A stretch of DNA of 64,000 nt from assembly GCA_041397645.1 (NCBI GenBank), contig JAWKWE010000005.1:62001-126000 (forward strand). Direction: 5' to 3'. The DNA is from Hyphomicrobiaceae bacterium. GTDB taxonomy: Bacteria > Pseudomonadota > Alphaproteobacteria > Rhizobiales > Hyphomicrobiaceae. Below, piece after piece: positions 44,061 through 53,016 of the stretch; position 1 is the first letter of the stretch; each line of letters opens with the position of its first letter. The notes under the pieces were generated by a model. The model did no database searches. It was given only the letters and a program-made list of their open reading frames with translations, and was not told the DNA's origin. Position numbers and translations under genes: made by a program.

Positions 44061-45107
44061 ATGGCGATTGCAAGAACGTTGAAGTGTTGGCTGTGCGCCG
44101 TTGTCATAGTAGGCGGTAGCCTTGCTCTCGGTTTGCGAACCGCAGACGCAGCAACCTCGACGACGCTCGACGCGGTGAAAGCGCGCGGGTACATCAATTG
44201 CGGTGTGGGAGAGAACTCTCCAGGCTTTTCGCAAGTCGACTCCCGCGGTCGCTGGAGCGGGCTCGAAGTTGAGTTCTGCTCCGCCCTCGCTGCAGCTGTC
44301 TTCGGCAACAAATCGAGTGTGAAGTTTCGCGCTCTGCAGACATCCGATCGCTTCAAGGCTCTGCAGGAGGGCGAAGTAGATGTGATGCTGCGCGGGACGT
44401 CGTGGACGCTGTCGCGCGATTCAGACCTCGGCGCACATTTCACTGCCGTTCTGTTCTACGACGGCCAGGGCTTTCTGGTGCCCCGCAGCCATGCGGTGTC
44501 CAGCGTTCTGGAATTGTCTGGTGCATCGATCTGCGTGCTTCCTGGCGGCGCTGGCGAGCGTGCCGTTGCTGAATTCTTCACCCGCACCAAGATGCGCTAT
44601 CAGCTCATCACTTCACCGCGTTGGGAAGATCTTGTGCAGGCCTATGTCTCGGGCGGCTGCACGGTACTAACCGGAGACGTCTCGCTGCTGGCCCATGAGC
44701 GTAGCAAGCTGGCCTCGCCCGACGATCATAGCCTTCTGCCGGAAGAGATCAGCAAGGAGCCGATTGGACCCTATGTGCGCGCAGGCGACGAGGCATGGTT
44801 CACTATCGTGCGCTGGACTGTAATGGCTCTCATTGCAGGCGAAGAAATGGGACTGACCTCATCCAATGTTTCCAGCATGGAGAGTTCCAGTTTCGTGGAC
44901 GTACGCCGCTTTCTTGGGCAGGAGGCAAACCTGGGTCAACCGCTAGGACTGGCGCGAGATTGGGCAGAGCAGGTTGTGCGCCAGGTTGGCAACTATTCGG
45001 AGATCTTCGAGAGAACATTCGGCAAGGCAACGCCATTGCGCCTTGAGCGGGGCCTCAACAATTTGTGGATGAAGGGCGGATTAATGTACGCGGCTCCGTT
45101 CCGATGA
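44061..45107 (+). CDS. Orphan amino-acid-binding protein (AapJ-like)
   Basis: 348 aa from the ATG at 44061 (GGAAG upstream); the longer frame to 43911 is rejected because the signal peptide (MAIARTLKCWLCAVVIVGGSLALGLRTADA) would be internal. The mature protein matches the general L-amino-acid ABC transporter binding proteins: LDAVKARGYINCGVGENSPGFSQVDSRGRWSGLEVEFC, VDVMLRGTSWTLSRDSDLGAHFTAVLFYDGQGFLV. The usual Asn of the family's GxxSWTLxRD region is kept in related form. No permease or ATPase genes are adjacent, so it would use a transporter encoded elsewhere or act alone. Confidence 0.9.
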   Translation: MAIARTLKCWLCAVVIVGGSLALGLRTADAATSTTLDAVKARGYINCGVGENSPGFSQVDSRGRWSGLEVEFCSALAAAVFGNKSSVKFRALQTSDRFKALQEGEVDVMLRGTSWTLSRDSDLGAHFTAVLFYDGQGFLVPRSHAVSSVLELSGASICVLPGGAGERAVAEFFTRTKMRYQLITSPRWEDLVQAYVSGGCTVLTGDVSLLAHERSKLASPDDHSLLPEEISKEPIGPYVRAGDEAWFTIVRWTVMALIAGEEMGLTSSNVSSMESSSFVDVRRFLGQEANLGQPLGLARDWAEQVVRQVGNYSEIFERTFGKATPLRLERGLNNLWMKGGLMYAAPFR

Positions 45108-45177
45108 GGGAAGCTCTCTTGCGAGTCTAAGGAACGCTCGAATCGCGGCCGCGCGTTGGAGGAGGCCCAGTTTATCC

Positions 45178-45795
45178 GTGTTTGATGTCGCATCGCCCGA
45201 GCAGTTGCTTCGTTATACAATTCTTGCTCTGCCAGCTCTGGGACTCCTCGTGCTCCTATTTCTGCTCCAGTCCAGATACCAGCAGCGCCACGATGCGCAG
45301 GAGCAGGAATCTACCAGTTCTCCTGAAATTCCACCTCGCGATCAGTACGGCATAGTTTCCACACAGGCATTGGCTCCGGGCGCGACCACGGGCGCTTCGT
45401 CAGGTCTGCAGGTGTACGCCGGTGAGACGGTTGCGGAGCTTGAGGAGCGGCTTGCGGTGGCAGAGCGCGGTGGTGAGCCACTGCTGGTCGCGACGACCTA
45501 CCTGGCACTGGGACGCGCGCACATGGCCAACGGCGAGGAAACAGAGGGTTTGAACGCTCTGCGCTCTGCTGCGGGCCTCGCCGCGCTACACAAGGCGGCT
45601 GAGCTTCATGCCGAATGCCGTCTGGATCTTGCCGAGGCTGCCTACGCAGCGGGCGATCCAACCAGTGCGTGCGAGCACTGGCAGATGGCGCGGATGGCCT
45701 TTCTCGATGCAGATATGCGCTCCGAAGGCGACAAGATAGATCGCCGGATGCGCGCCAACGGTTGTCCCACCGATTGGATTCTTACTGACTTTTGA
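45178..45795 (+). CDS. Membrane-anchored TPR-like protein
   Basis: 205 aa from a GTG at 45178 with GGAGGAGG about 12 bases upstream. A membrane helix spans residues 12-31 (YTILALPALGLLVLLFLL). After a polar linker, helical pairs with TPR spacing follow: EPLLVATTYLALGRAHMANGEETEGLNALRSAAGLAALH and AECRLDLAEAAYAAGDPTSACEHWQMARMAF. It may serve as a scaffold. Its stop overlaps, tail to tail, by 14 bases with the beta-sandwich gene on the other strand. Confidence 0.65.
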   Translation: MFDVASPEQLLRYTILALPALGLLVLLFLLQSRYQQRHDAQEQESTSSPEIPPRDQYGIVSTQALAPGATTGASSGLQVYAGETVAELEERLAVAERGGEPLLVATTYLALGRAHMANGEETEGLNALRSAAGLAALHKAAELHAECRLDLAEAAYAAGDPTSACEHWQMARMAFLDADMRSEGDKIDRRMRANGCPTDWILTDF

Positions 45796-46942
45796 ATTCG
45801 ATCTGCGGAAGCGGCGCTTCGGAAGCTTGCGTTGCGCCGTTGGGATCGCCACTTTGCGTCACGACCTCCACGCTCACCATCTCGCCGTCCTTGACAGTGA
45901 ACTCGCGCTGGTAGACGCGCCCGCCCGATTTCGCCAGCACCTTGTAGTCCCCCGGTGCGAGCACGTGCGTCGGCAATGCGCCCACGCTCTCTTTGACGTT
46001 TTCACCGCTTAACGTCTGGATCGTCCAGTGTGTGTCGGGCAGGGCTTCGCCACCGGGATGGTTCACCAGTTTGAATGCCGCCTTGGCAGCTTGATGGATG
46101 ACGGCTGCTTCCGTCAACTTTCCGGCTTCAACCGTGACATCCGCTTCGACCTTGGCGTTGGCGTCGCCATAAGTCGAGACGATGTGATAGATGCCTGCGT
46201 TGAGGCGAATGATGAGGCCCGGCTTGGCGTTGCTCATGACTTCGCCGCGGTTCCCGATCTGGTCGCGATCGTCTGAAATAATGGCGTAGGTGACGCTGCC
46301 TTCTGGCGCGGGCTTGCCGGAGACACTGGCATTAACACGCAGGCCGCCCGCGTTGAGCACGAACTTCTCGGTCGTGGAACTTCCTGCTTTGACGGAAATC
46401 TTGCGGGTCAGGTTGGCACGGCCGAACGCAGCATTGATCGTATAGTCGCCCGGTTGCAGTTTGAGCTGCGGTGTCGCCTCTCGCTTTTCAGTGATCAGCT
46501 TGGCCTTTGTGTGGGTCGCAGTTTGGAATACGCGCCACACGACGCCCTCGTCGATCTGTTGACCATCTGCGGTCAGGAGAGCGACAAGGCGTACGTCGCC
46601 GTTGCCTGTATTGGCGGAGTCCGAATTGCGCTCGATAACCGTCGTGTTGGCGGGTTTTGCTGCGGGCGCCTTGGATTTTGGCTTGGCCGGAACGGTCTTT
46701 TTGACATCGACGCCGGTCGACCAATTGTCGTCCTGAGCCAGAATGATGACGTCACTTCTCGGGCCTGCATTAGCTTGATTGCCAAACGCGGCCAGAGTCG
46801 ATAGCGCCGACACAGACAGCAGAAAGAAATGCATGCTTGCGCGCGCGCATAAATTGCGCATCAGCCGTATTGGCGCGAACGACGTGCGTTGCCACGAGCC
46901 GGCGCGTTCCAGACGTTGGGCGCTATCGATGGTCTTACGCAT
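45782..46942 (-). CDS. Exported beta-sandwich repeat protein
   Basis: 386 aa. The signal peptide lies around residues 37-59 (MHFFLLSVSALSTLAAFGNQANA), so an internal ATG there is an alternative start. The mature part has about three carboxypeptidase-regulatory-like beta-sandwich repeats, each closing with a LxPGDYxVxA-type turn (QLKLQPGDYTINAAFG, IRLNAGIYHIVSTYGD, HVLAPGDYKVLAKSG). It is coupled to the upstream vWA gene (TGATG overlap), which carries the same repeats, so both probably form one surface or periplasmic assembly. No enzyme motif is visible. Confidence 0.8.
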   Translation of the reverse strand: MRKTIDSAQRLERAGSWQRTSFAPIRLMRNLCARASMHFFLLSVSALSTLAAFGNQANAGPRSDVIILAQDDNWSTGVDVKKTVPAKPKSKAPAAKPANTTVIERNSDSANTGNGDVRLVALLTADGQQIDEGVVWRVFQTATHTKAKLITEKREATPQLKLQPGDYTINAAFGRANLTRKISVKAGSSTTEKFVLNAGGLRVNASVSGKPAPEGSVTYAIISDDRDQIGNRGEVMSNAKPGLIIRLNAGIYHIVSTYGDANAKVEADVTVEAGKLTEAAVIHQAAKAAFKLVNHPGGEALPDTHWTIQTLSGENVKESVGALPTHVLAPGDYKVLAKSGGRVYQREFTVKDGEMVSVEVVTQSGDPNGATQASEAPLPQIEFKSQ

Positions 46943-48939
46943 CAGCTGCCCCCAAGCTCAATCGTTCTTTTCTCGCCAGCCGCGATATCGAACGCCGCTT
47001 CCAGCGCACTTTCGCGTGTTTCGAGGCGAACGCTATAGCGGCCTGGATTTAACAACACGGTCGGCGCTCCAGATGTTCCATGCCAGATCGCGCGTCCCGT
47101 TGCATCGCGGACTTCCCAGAACGTATCGAAGCCCGCAGTCGCGATCGATGGTGCGCGCAGCGTGGCCTCGCCGGCCTCGACGTTGACGACGATGTTGGCG
47201 GGCTTTCCTGCTTCGATTGTGATGTCTTGTTGTGCGCTGGCTGCATTGTGCTCCAAAATTGCCCACACGCGGTAGTGACCCGCATTAAACAGCCCTTCGA
47301 ATGTCGGTTCATTGATGTGGGCTATCTCGTGGGCATCTTTTCCGAGAGTTTCGATGCGGTAGGCGAACTGCGTTCCGGCAGGTGCGGGGCCGCCGAAAAC
47401 CTGCGCTGATAATTTGAGCGTAGCCGCAGGCAGCACGAGGCTCTTGTTGAGATCATCGCCCGCGCTCAACGCGATACGCTCGCGAAACTCCGCGTATCCC
47501 GAGCGTGCGACGACGTAGTACGTGCCAGCAGGCAGGGTGAAGCTTGGATTAGGCGCGCGCGAGCGGCGAACTTCGCGGCGTCCATCTGGGCTATCAGGGT
47601 CGTCTTCCAGAATCGAGAAGCTGATGTCCTGAATGGGAGCGCCGTTGGCCTGGGTCATGGCCAACAAAGACAGACGGCCAGACTTCATGTCGATAGCCAT
47701 CGTGGTCTCTTGGCCTTCTGACAGCGCAACTTCCTCATCCTTGCTGATCTGCTGATCGGAGATCGTGACGATGTATTTCGCCGGGGGCACGAGCGCGTCG
47801 ATCTCATCCAGTCTGCCGATCAAAGCGGTTTCGCCGGTTGCGGCGTCGCGGACGGTCACGAGGGGTGCGCTTTGCGCAGATTTGGTCTTGGCCCCCTTGC
47901 TCTTGACGGCAAGCCGCGCCGCCTTCAGCGCAAGCGCGATGGTCGTGGGTGCATGATCCTCGACGTGGGCAGGTGCGCTCGCCTTCATGCCCTCCATCTC
48001 AGCCTCAACGATATAATCACCGGGCTTCACATTTTCCGCGATGCCGGGCGCGTTGGTTTCGGCGACGAGTTTGCCGGTGTCCTTTTCGATAACCCGCCAA
48101 TAGGCCGCGCTTGCCATCGGCTTTCCGCCTTCGGCGAGTGCGAGCGTGGCGCGCAGGGCTGCTTGGGGAAGTTCCGGTGCCGCAGGTGCAGCAACTTCCG
48201 GTGTCGCCGACGGTAGCGCGCCACCGCCGAGCGCACGTTGCGCAACCTCGCTGACAGCTGCGGTCAAGGCAACGGGATCTTGCGCATCGAAGAATTCGCC
48301 GCCCGTTGCCTTTGCGATGCATTGGAGCGCGCTCTGTGAAGCAGGGGGCACCGCGATAGAGATGATGTCGATGGGTACCCCAGGGACTTGTCTGGCAAAC
48401 TCGTCAGCGGCAGCACAGGCGTCCTGGCGACAGTTGTCGACACCGTCGTTGACGATCACAACAGATGCCGGACGGTCCTTGCCGACCGCTTCGGCGGCCG
48501 TGCGGATGGCCTGCGCAATAGGGCCCTTGCCGCGCGGACTGAGTTTGTCGAGCGCGCCCGTCACGTCTTCGCGCGAGGAGCCGAGCGGGGCGATGACCTC
48601 CACGTCCGAGCAGTCGCCACGTCGGCGGTGTCCGAAAGACTCAAGGCCTATTCGTGCCGCATTGGCGCCGGGCGCCACCAAGGGTTTGATGAGGTCGCGT
48701 ACGACGTCGATCTTGGCCCGCTTTTCATTGGGGGCGTCGAAGCGCGCCCACATTGAGCCCGAGCCATCGATCAGAAACAGAACCGAGCGTTGGCCGTTTG
48801 CCGCAGCGGGGGCGGCACCGCTCTCAGGTGGTTGTCCTTGGGCGGGCTGCGGCTCCTGGGCGCAGACGCTTTCCGGGTAAACCCCAACCCAAAGGAACGC
48901 GCCCCAAAATAGCAGTGCCAGGACTGATCGCATCGTCAT
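46942..48939 (-). CDS. Exported vWA protein with beta-sandwich repeats
   Basis: 665 aa from the ATG at 48939. A signal peptide (MRSVLALLFWGAFLWVGVYPESVCA) precedes a vWA domain with an intact MIDAS: DGSGSMW, SPRGKGPIAQAI and VNDGVDNC. From residue 260 on it has about four carboxypeptidase-regulatory-like repeats, each ending in patterns such as NVKPGDYIVEAEMEG, TLPAGTYYVVARSGY, FNAGHYRVWAILE and LLNPGRYSVRLE. The metal site usually binds protein ligands. Its function is likely adhesion or assembly at the cell surface. It is translationally coupled to the next beta-sandwich gene. Confidence 0.86.
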   Translation of the reverse strand: MTMRSVLALLFWGAFLWVGVYPESVCAQEPQPAQGQPPESGAAPAAANGQRSVLFLIDGSGSMWARFDAPNEKRAKIDVVRDLIKPLVAPGANAARIGLESFGHRRRGDCSDVEVIAPLGSSREDVTGALDKLSPRGKGPIAQAIRTAAEAVGKDRPASVVIVNDGVDNCRQDACAAADEFARQVPGVPIDIISIAVPPASQSALQCIAKATGGEFFDAQDPVALTAAVSEVAQRALGGGALPSATPEVAAPAAPELPQAALRATLALAEGGKPMASAAYWRVIEKDTGKLVAETNAPGIAENVKPGDYIVEAEMEGMKASAPAHVEDHAPTTIALALKAARLAVKSKGAKTKSAQSAPLVTVRDAATGETALIGRLDEIDALVPPAKYIVTISDQQISKDEEVALSEGQETTMAIDMKSGRLSLLAMTQANGAPIQDISFSILEDDPDSPDGRREVRRSRAPNPSFTLPAGTYYVVARSGYAEFRERIALSAGDDLNKSLVLPAATLKLSAQVFGGPAPAGTQFAYRIETLGKDAHEIAHINEPTFEGLFNAGHYRVWAILEHNAASAQQDITIEAGKPANIVVNVEAGEATLRAPSIATAGFDTFWEVRDATGRAIWHGTSGAPTVLLNPGRYSVRLETRESALEAAFDIAAGEKRTIELGGS

Positions 48940-49029
48940 CTGCTCAATTGATCCCCCAAAATGCAGCGCCATTGTAACAGCTTCGCAATTGCGTTAGCGA
49001 GGGGGGATGTCACATCCACCGGAAAGACC

Positions 49030-49605
49030 ATGGATCATCCGATTTTGTCATTTCTGGCCAGCCGCCGTTCGGTCAAGCCAGACAAGCTGTTAGCGCCCGG
49101 TCCGACGCAGGCGCAACTTGAGCAGATTCTCACAGTCGCAACGCGCGTTCCCGATCACAAGAAATTGGCGCCGTGGCGGTTTATCGCCTTCGAAGGCGAT
49201 GCGCGGGCCGCGATCGGTGAGGTCTTCGCAAAGGCTTGCGAGACGGAGGAAAAAGAACCGCCAAGCCACGTTCGACTGGACATGGAACGCGCCCGGTTCA
49301 TGCGTGCGCCCTTCGTGCTGGGTGTAATCTCGCAAATCAAACCGCGCCCCGGCGCCCCAGAGTGGGAGCAGATCCTGTCTGCGGGGGCTTTGTGCTTCAA
49401 CGTGTGCGTGGCCGCCAACGCGATGGGTTTTGGCACGTCATGGATTACGGAATGGGTTGCTTACAGCCCGATCGTCCGCTCCGCTCTGCAACTCAAAGAC
49501 AATGAGCGGGTCGCAGGCTTCATCCATATCGGCACGCCCTCCGAAAAGCCCGAAGAGCGCGAGCGGCCGGATGCGATGTCCTTGTTGACACGCTGGAACG
49601 GATAA
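49030..49605 (+). CDS. Nitroreductase (YdjA-like)
   Basis: 191 aa from the ATG at 49030. It is a small nitroreductase: SRRSVKPDKLLAPGPTQAQLEQIL (FMN phosphate-binding Arg-Arg-Ser), PDHKKLAPWRFIAFEG, FNVCVAANAMGFGTSWITEW, and the end FIHIGTPSEKPEERERP. These match YdjA-like short members that bind FMN and use NAD(P)H. Physiological substrate unknown. It starts 90 bases from the vWA gene, divergently. Confidence 0.9.
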   Translation: MDHPILSFLASRRSVKPDKLLAPGPTQAQLEQILTVATRVPDHKKLAPWRFIAFEGDARAAIGEVFAKACETEEKEPPSHVRLDMERARFMRAPFVLGVISQIKPRPGAPEWEQILSAGALCFNVCVAANAMGFGTSWITEWVAYSPIVRSALQLKDNERVAGFIHIGTPSEKPEERERPDAMSLLTRWNG

Positions 49606-49765
49606 CAGCGAACCGCCAACCCGTTAAGGCGACGTTCATCACCTTGGGTGCATATTAGACCAATGTACGCCCCTGCTTGGGTGCTTGAGTATCTGGTTCG
49701 TTTCCTCGTGTCGGTTACGGAGTGGCATCTTGAGTACTCTCTGGGACGTTCCCCAATACCTCATC

Positions 49766-50413
49766 ATGGCCTTCTCGCTGGCCTTTCACGGTCCAGTCGA
49801 GAAGGCCAGTCGGGTTTCCCTCCACACAAGCGCACCGCATCGTTCGACCGCAACTGCCGGTTCCAGTGAGCTGCTCGACGAGAGCGCATGGTTGCGCGCG
49901 GTAAAGACCGCCTCGCCTTCATCAGACATCCTGGCGCTTTATGGAGCGCGTATTTTTCAGACCTCGTCAGGGCGCTACTATGTGGCGACGCAAGGCGAAC
50001 GCTCAGAAATTCTGGCGCTCAGGGACAACGAGGAGGTTGCGGCTCGCGTGATGGCGGCCGCAACGCTTCGATTGAGGAGCAAACTTGTCGCGCTGACGGG
50101 CCGGTCTCCGACACCCGGTGCTTTGCTCGTGGCTCATGTTGCGGGTATCAAAACATCCATCGCTTATATGCACACTCTGGCGCGAGACGCCTCCATGCGA
50201 GCCGGGACGGTGATGCCGGCGCTTGCCCCGATGCTGCGCGGGAATAGAACGATGACGCTTGCGGCGCTCGACGAACGACTGCGGGAGGTCTTGGACCCGC
50301 ACATGAAGGAGAATGCCGCCGAGTTCGCGCAAGTCCAGATGACCAAGCCCTTGAAGGGCAGTCTGGCGCCCAAAGAACGCACAACGTCGTCGCGAATGGC
50401 GATTGCCGACTGA
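49766..50413 (+). CDS. C-terminal half of a lytic-transglycosylase-like domain
   Basis: 215 aa from the ATG at 49766; a TTG at 49685 is an alternative. The segment RYYVATQGERSEILALRDNEEVAARVMAAATLRLRSKLVALTGRSPTPGALLVAHVAGI follows, block by block, the second half of a family of lytic transglycosylases (there read as YYVADP..R..ILALR.DP..AA.MAA....N...L....GR.PT..ELYLAHFLG). The first half, with the catalytic Glu and the SATGLYQF-type motif, is missing; the 80 residues ahead look unstructured. It is probably inactive as a glycosidase. It may be a decayed gene or a binding module. Confidence 0.6.
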   Translation: MAFSLAFHGPVEKASRVSLHTSAPHRSTATAGSSELLDESAWLRAVKTASPSSDILALYGARIFQTSSGRYYVATQGERSEILALRDNEEVAARVMAAATLRLRSKLVALTGRSPTPGALLVAHVAGIKTSIAYMHTLARDASMRAGTVMPALAPMLRGNRTMTLAALDERLREVLDPHMKENAAEFAQVQMTKPLKGSLAPKERTTSSRMAIAD

Positions 50414-50433
50414 AGGCTGGGTTCCTCTGATCG

Positions 50434-51216
50434 TCAGAAGCGGAACTGTTCCGCCAGCACGCGCTCTTCGAGCCCGTGGTCGGGATCGAACATCATGAAA
50501 AGTTCGACGTTGCGCGCCTTTTCGATCTCGACCTTGACGACGTGACGAATTTCAAAGTGGTCGGCAACCGCGCTGACGGGCCGCTTTTCAGGCTCCATGA
50601 CGGTGACGGTGATGCGCGCCTTGTTGGGAATGAGAGCGCCGCGCCATCGCCGCGGGCGAAACGGGCTTATCGGCGTCAATGCAAGCAGCGGCGTATTGAT
50701 CGGCAAAATGGGGCCATGAGCGGAGAGGTTGTATGCTGTTGATCCCGCCGGTGTCGCAACCAGCACGCCGTCGCAAATCAGTTCAGCCAAACGTTCCTTG
50801 CCGTCGATGCAGATCCTGAGCTTGGCAGCCTGATAGCGTTCGCGAAACAGCGACACCTCGTTGATCGCAAGTCCCTTGTGCGCCTTGCCTGCCGCATCAT
50901 ACGCGATCATCACCAGCGGATGGATGCGAGTGATCTCGGCTGCTGCCAGACGCTCGTGCAGGGCGTCTTCACGGTATTCGTTCATAAGAAAGCCGACCGA
51001 GCCACGGTTCATGCCGTAGATGGGGATTTTGTCGTTGATGTAGCGATGGAGCGTTTGAAGCATCAATCCGTCGCCACCGAGCGCCACGATGGCCTGGGCT
51101 TCCCGTGGCTCCACCGCACCATAAAGCGCGCGCAGCTTGTCGCGGGCCTCGATGGCTTCCGGCACATCGCTGGAGACGAACGCGATCTTGTCGAAACGGC
51201 CCTTGGACTTTGCCAT
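50434..51216 (-). CDS. nadK: NAD kinase
   Basis: 260 aa, the length of short alphaproteobacterial NAD kinases. It has GGDGLMLQTLH (the NAD kinase GGDG motif with the catalytic Asp), MNRGSVGFLMN, INEVSLFR and DGVLVATPAGSTAYNLSAHGPI. It phosphorylates NAD to NADP using ATP. It overlaps nothing and is convergent with the transglycosylase-like gene and divergent from cutA. Confidence 0.96.
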   Translation of the reverse strand: MAKSKGRFDKIAFVSSDVPEAIEARDKLRALYGAVEPREAQAIVALGGDGLMLQTLHRYINDKIPIYGMNRGSVGFLMNEYREDALHERLAAAEITRIHPLVMIAYDAAGKAHKGLAINEVSLFRERYQAAKLRICIDGKERLAELICDGVLVATPAGSTAYNLSAHGPILPINTPLLALTPISPFRPRRWRGALIPNKARITVTVMEPEKRPVSAVADHFEIRHVVKVEIEKARNVELFMMFDPDHGLEERVLAEQFRF

Positions 51217-51296
51217 GATGCGCTGGTGCTTTTTTGCTCGTTTGGAAGGCGCAGGACCGCAAGGATCCAGGCGCCAAGTCAGGGAGGCTCGCTCAA

Positions 51297-51677
51297 GTGG
51301 ACGAAAACGACAAGCCCTCAGCCAGCAACGCGATTAAGGGACGTGTCGCCCCTCAGTCTGAAGCGGTGCTGGTTTACACCACCTTTCCAACACTGCAGGT
51401 CGCTGAAAGTGCAGGGCGCTCGCTGATCACCGGGAGATTAGCTGGGTGCATCAACATATTGCCCGCAATGGTCTCCCTCTATCTTTGGGAGGGGAAACTG
51501 GAGCGGGCCGACGAGGTCGTTCTGATCGCAAAGACGGCATCCGACAGGGCGGACGCCTGCATGGCGGCGATCGTTGCCGCGCACCCCTACGAAACTCCAG
51601 CCGTACTCGCCCTCCCGGTTGCTGCCGGAAACGCGGCATACCTCGACTGGATCGTTAGCGGAACGCGGGTCGGTTAG
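51297..51677 (+). CDS. cutA: CutA1-family divalent-cation tolerance protein
   Basis: 126 aa from a GTG at 51297, supported by GGGAGG 9 bases upstream. CutA1 features: VLVYTTFPTLQVAESAGRSLITGRLAGCINILPAMVSLYLWEGKLERADEVVLIAKT, then HPYETPAVLALPV. The family forms trimers; a link to copper tolerance in E. coli is old and not firmly mechanistic. The first 25 residues are a short polar extension, probably disordered. Confidence 0.95.
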   Translation: MDENDKPSASNAIKGRVAPQSEAVLVYTTFPTLQVAESAGRSLITGRLAGCINILPAMVSLYLWEGKLERADEVVLIAKTASDRADACMAAIVAAHPYETPAVLALPVAAGNAAYLDWIVSGTRVG

Positions 51678-51762
51678 ACTGCGGCCTTCTAGGGAGGCAG
51701 GGCTTGCACGCTCAAACTTTCATCAAGCGCCAAGCGTGCACGAAAGGCCGGCTCTTTTACCG

Positions 51763-53016
51763 TCAGAAAATGCCACCCATGGCTTGCTGCATGATGAAGG
51801 CGGGGGAGCCACGACGCGATCCTCTGTGGCGGCCGTTGCCAGCATAGTACGAGTACTTGCTCGATTTGGCCTTCTTCGCCGCGGCGGCTGTTGCCTTGCT
51901 TCGCTTGGCAGACTTTGAATACTTCGACTTGCTTGTTGCACGCTTCGAAGGCTGCGCTGGTTCGTAGATCTCGTCAGGCTCAGCGTATGTGCGCTGTGTA
52001 TTGTGCGTCGGGGCGGCGCTCTCCGACCCGTTATCCAGCTCACTTTCCAAAGTTACAAGCCGCACTCGGCCCGGCGGAGGCGTGATGGTGGCGGATGCTG
52101 GAGGCTGTGTCGCGTCATAGTCGCGGGGACCGCCGACGCCCATCATACCTTCCGGTCGACTGACGCGGCGACGCGAGGAGCCATCGTCGTTGAGCCATGG
52201 CAGCCGCTCGGTGGCCTGAGCGACGACCTGCTTCTCAGAGGATTTCCCTGCAGTGCGTGCTGTAGCTGCACGCGCTGTAATCAGCTTAGGTCCAGAGACC
52301 AGGACCGGGGCTTTTGCGACGGTCACATCAGGCCGCCGGCGCGTATCCGGAGACCAGGCCGTCCTGCTACTAGCATCGTTGGATGTTGCAACAACTCTTT
52401 GCGAGGGGCGTTCACTTCGCGAGGCTAAGATCGCATTTGGCAGGCAGCGTCCGTCGCTGGAGAGTGTCTGGGTCGACGGGCATTGTACGCCACAGGCTGT
52501 TGCCGAATGTCCCTGTACAAGCGTCAGCAAAATGTAATCCGGAGCGTCATAGGGCAGCGTTGCGTTGACGCGATCCATGAAAGCGCGCATGGCGCGTTTG
52601 GTCGATTGCGTCCAGCCTCCGTTGATCTCGCCGCTGTAGCAGCCGACACGCTTCAGCTCGACTTGGAGATCGCGAGCGAGTTGTGCTCGGGTCTCGCGGT
52701 CGCCGGGCTTGGAGGAGGTGATACGGCCCTGCCCGGACCGGTTGGTGACGATAGCGCTCCAGGTCACGGAAGGCTTGTTGACGGCGCCCGTCTCAAGACG
52801 CATGGCAGCCGGGGCTGCAATGGCCAGATGACGTCCTGCATAGAGGCTCCCGCCCTGAGCAGCCGCCAGTTCTACTTGATCGGAGCGATCTGGAGCGGCT
52901 GAGATGCGGGTCATCTCCCGCAACGCCTGCTCTCCGTCAAAAGGAGGGGGGAGGAACGTGTAAACTCCGAGGACCAAGCCGGAAAAGATGAGGAACAGTC
53001 CGCTGATACGCTGCAT
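51763..53016 (-). CDS. Exported peptidoglycan-binding-like protein
   Basis: 417 aa. An N-terminal helix (ISGLFLIFSGLVLGVYTFL) serves as signal or anchor. Residues about 105-150 (LARDLQVELKRVGCYSGEINGGWTQSTKRAMRAFMDRVNA) resemble a PG-binding-1 module (G.y.G.i.G.w...T..Ai..F). Two more Cys follow (TACGVQCP, DGRCLP). The rest is low-complexity, with a basic Lys/Ser-rich region (KSKYSKSAKRSKATAAAAKKAKSSK) and a short hydrophobic end. It may tether the envelope to the wall. No catalytic domain is present. Confidence 0.75.
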   Translation of the reverse strand: MQRISGLFLIFSGLVLGVYTFLPPPFDGEQALREMTRISAAPDRSDQVELAAAQGGSLYAGRHLAIAAPAAMRLETGAVNKPSVTWSAIVTNRSGQGRITSSKPGDRETRAQLARDLQVELKRVGCYSGEINGGWTQSTKRAMRAFMDRVNATLPYDAPDYILLTLVQGHSATACGVQCPSTQTLSSDGRCLPNAILASRSERPSQRVVATSNDASSRTAWSPDTRRRPDVTVAKAPVLVSGPKLITARAATARTAGKSSEKQVVAQATERLPWLNDDGSSRRRVSRPEGMMGVGGPRDYDATQPPASATITPPPGRVRLVTLESELDNGSESAAPTHNTQRTYAEPDEIYEPAQPSKRATSKSKYSKSAKRSKATAAAAKKAKSSKYSYYAGNGRHRGSRRGSPAFIMQQAMGGIF

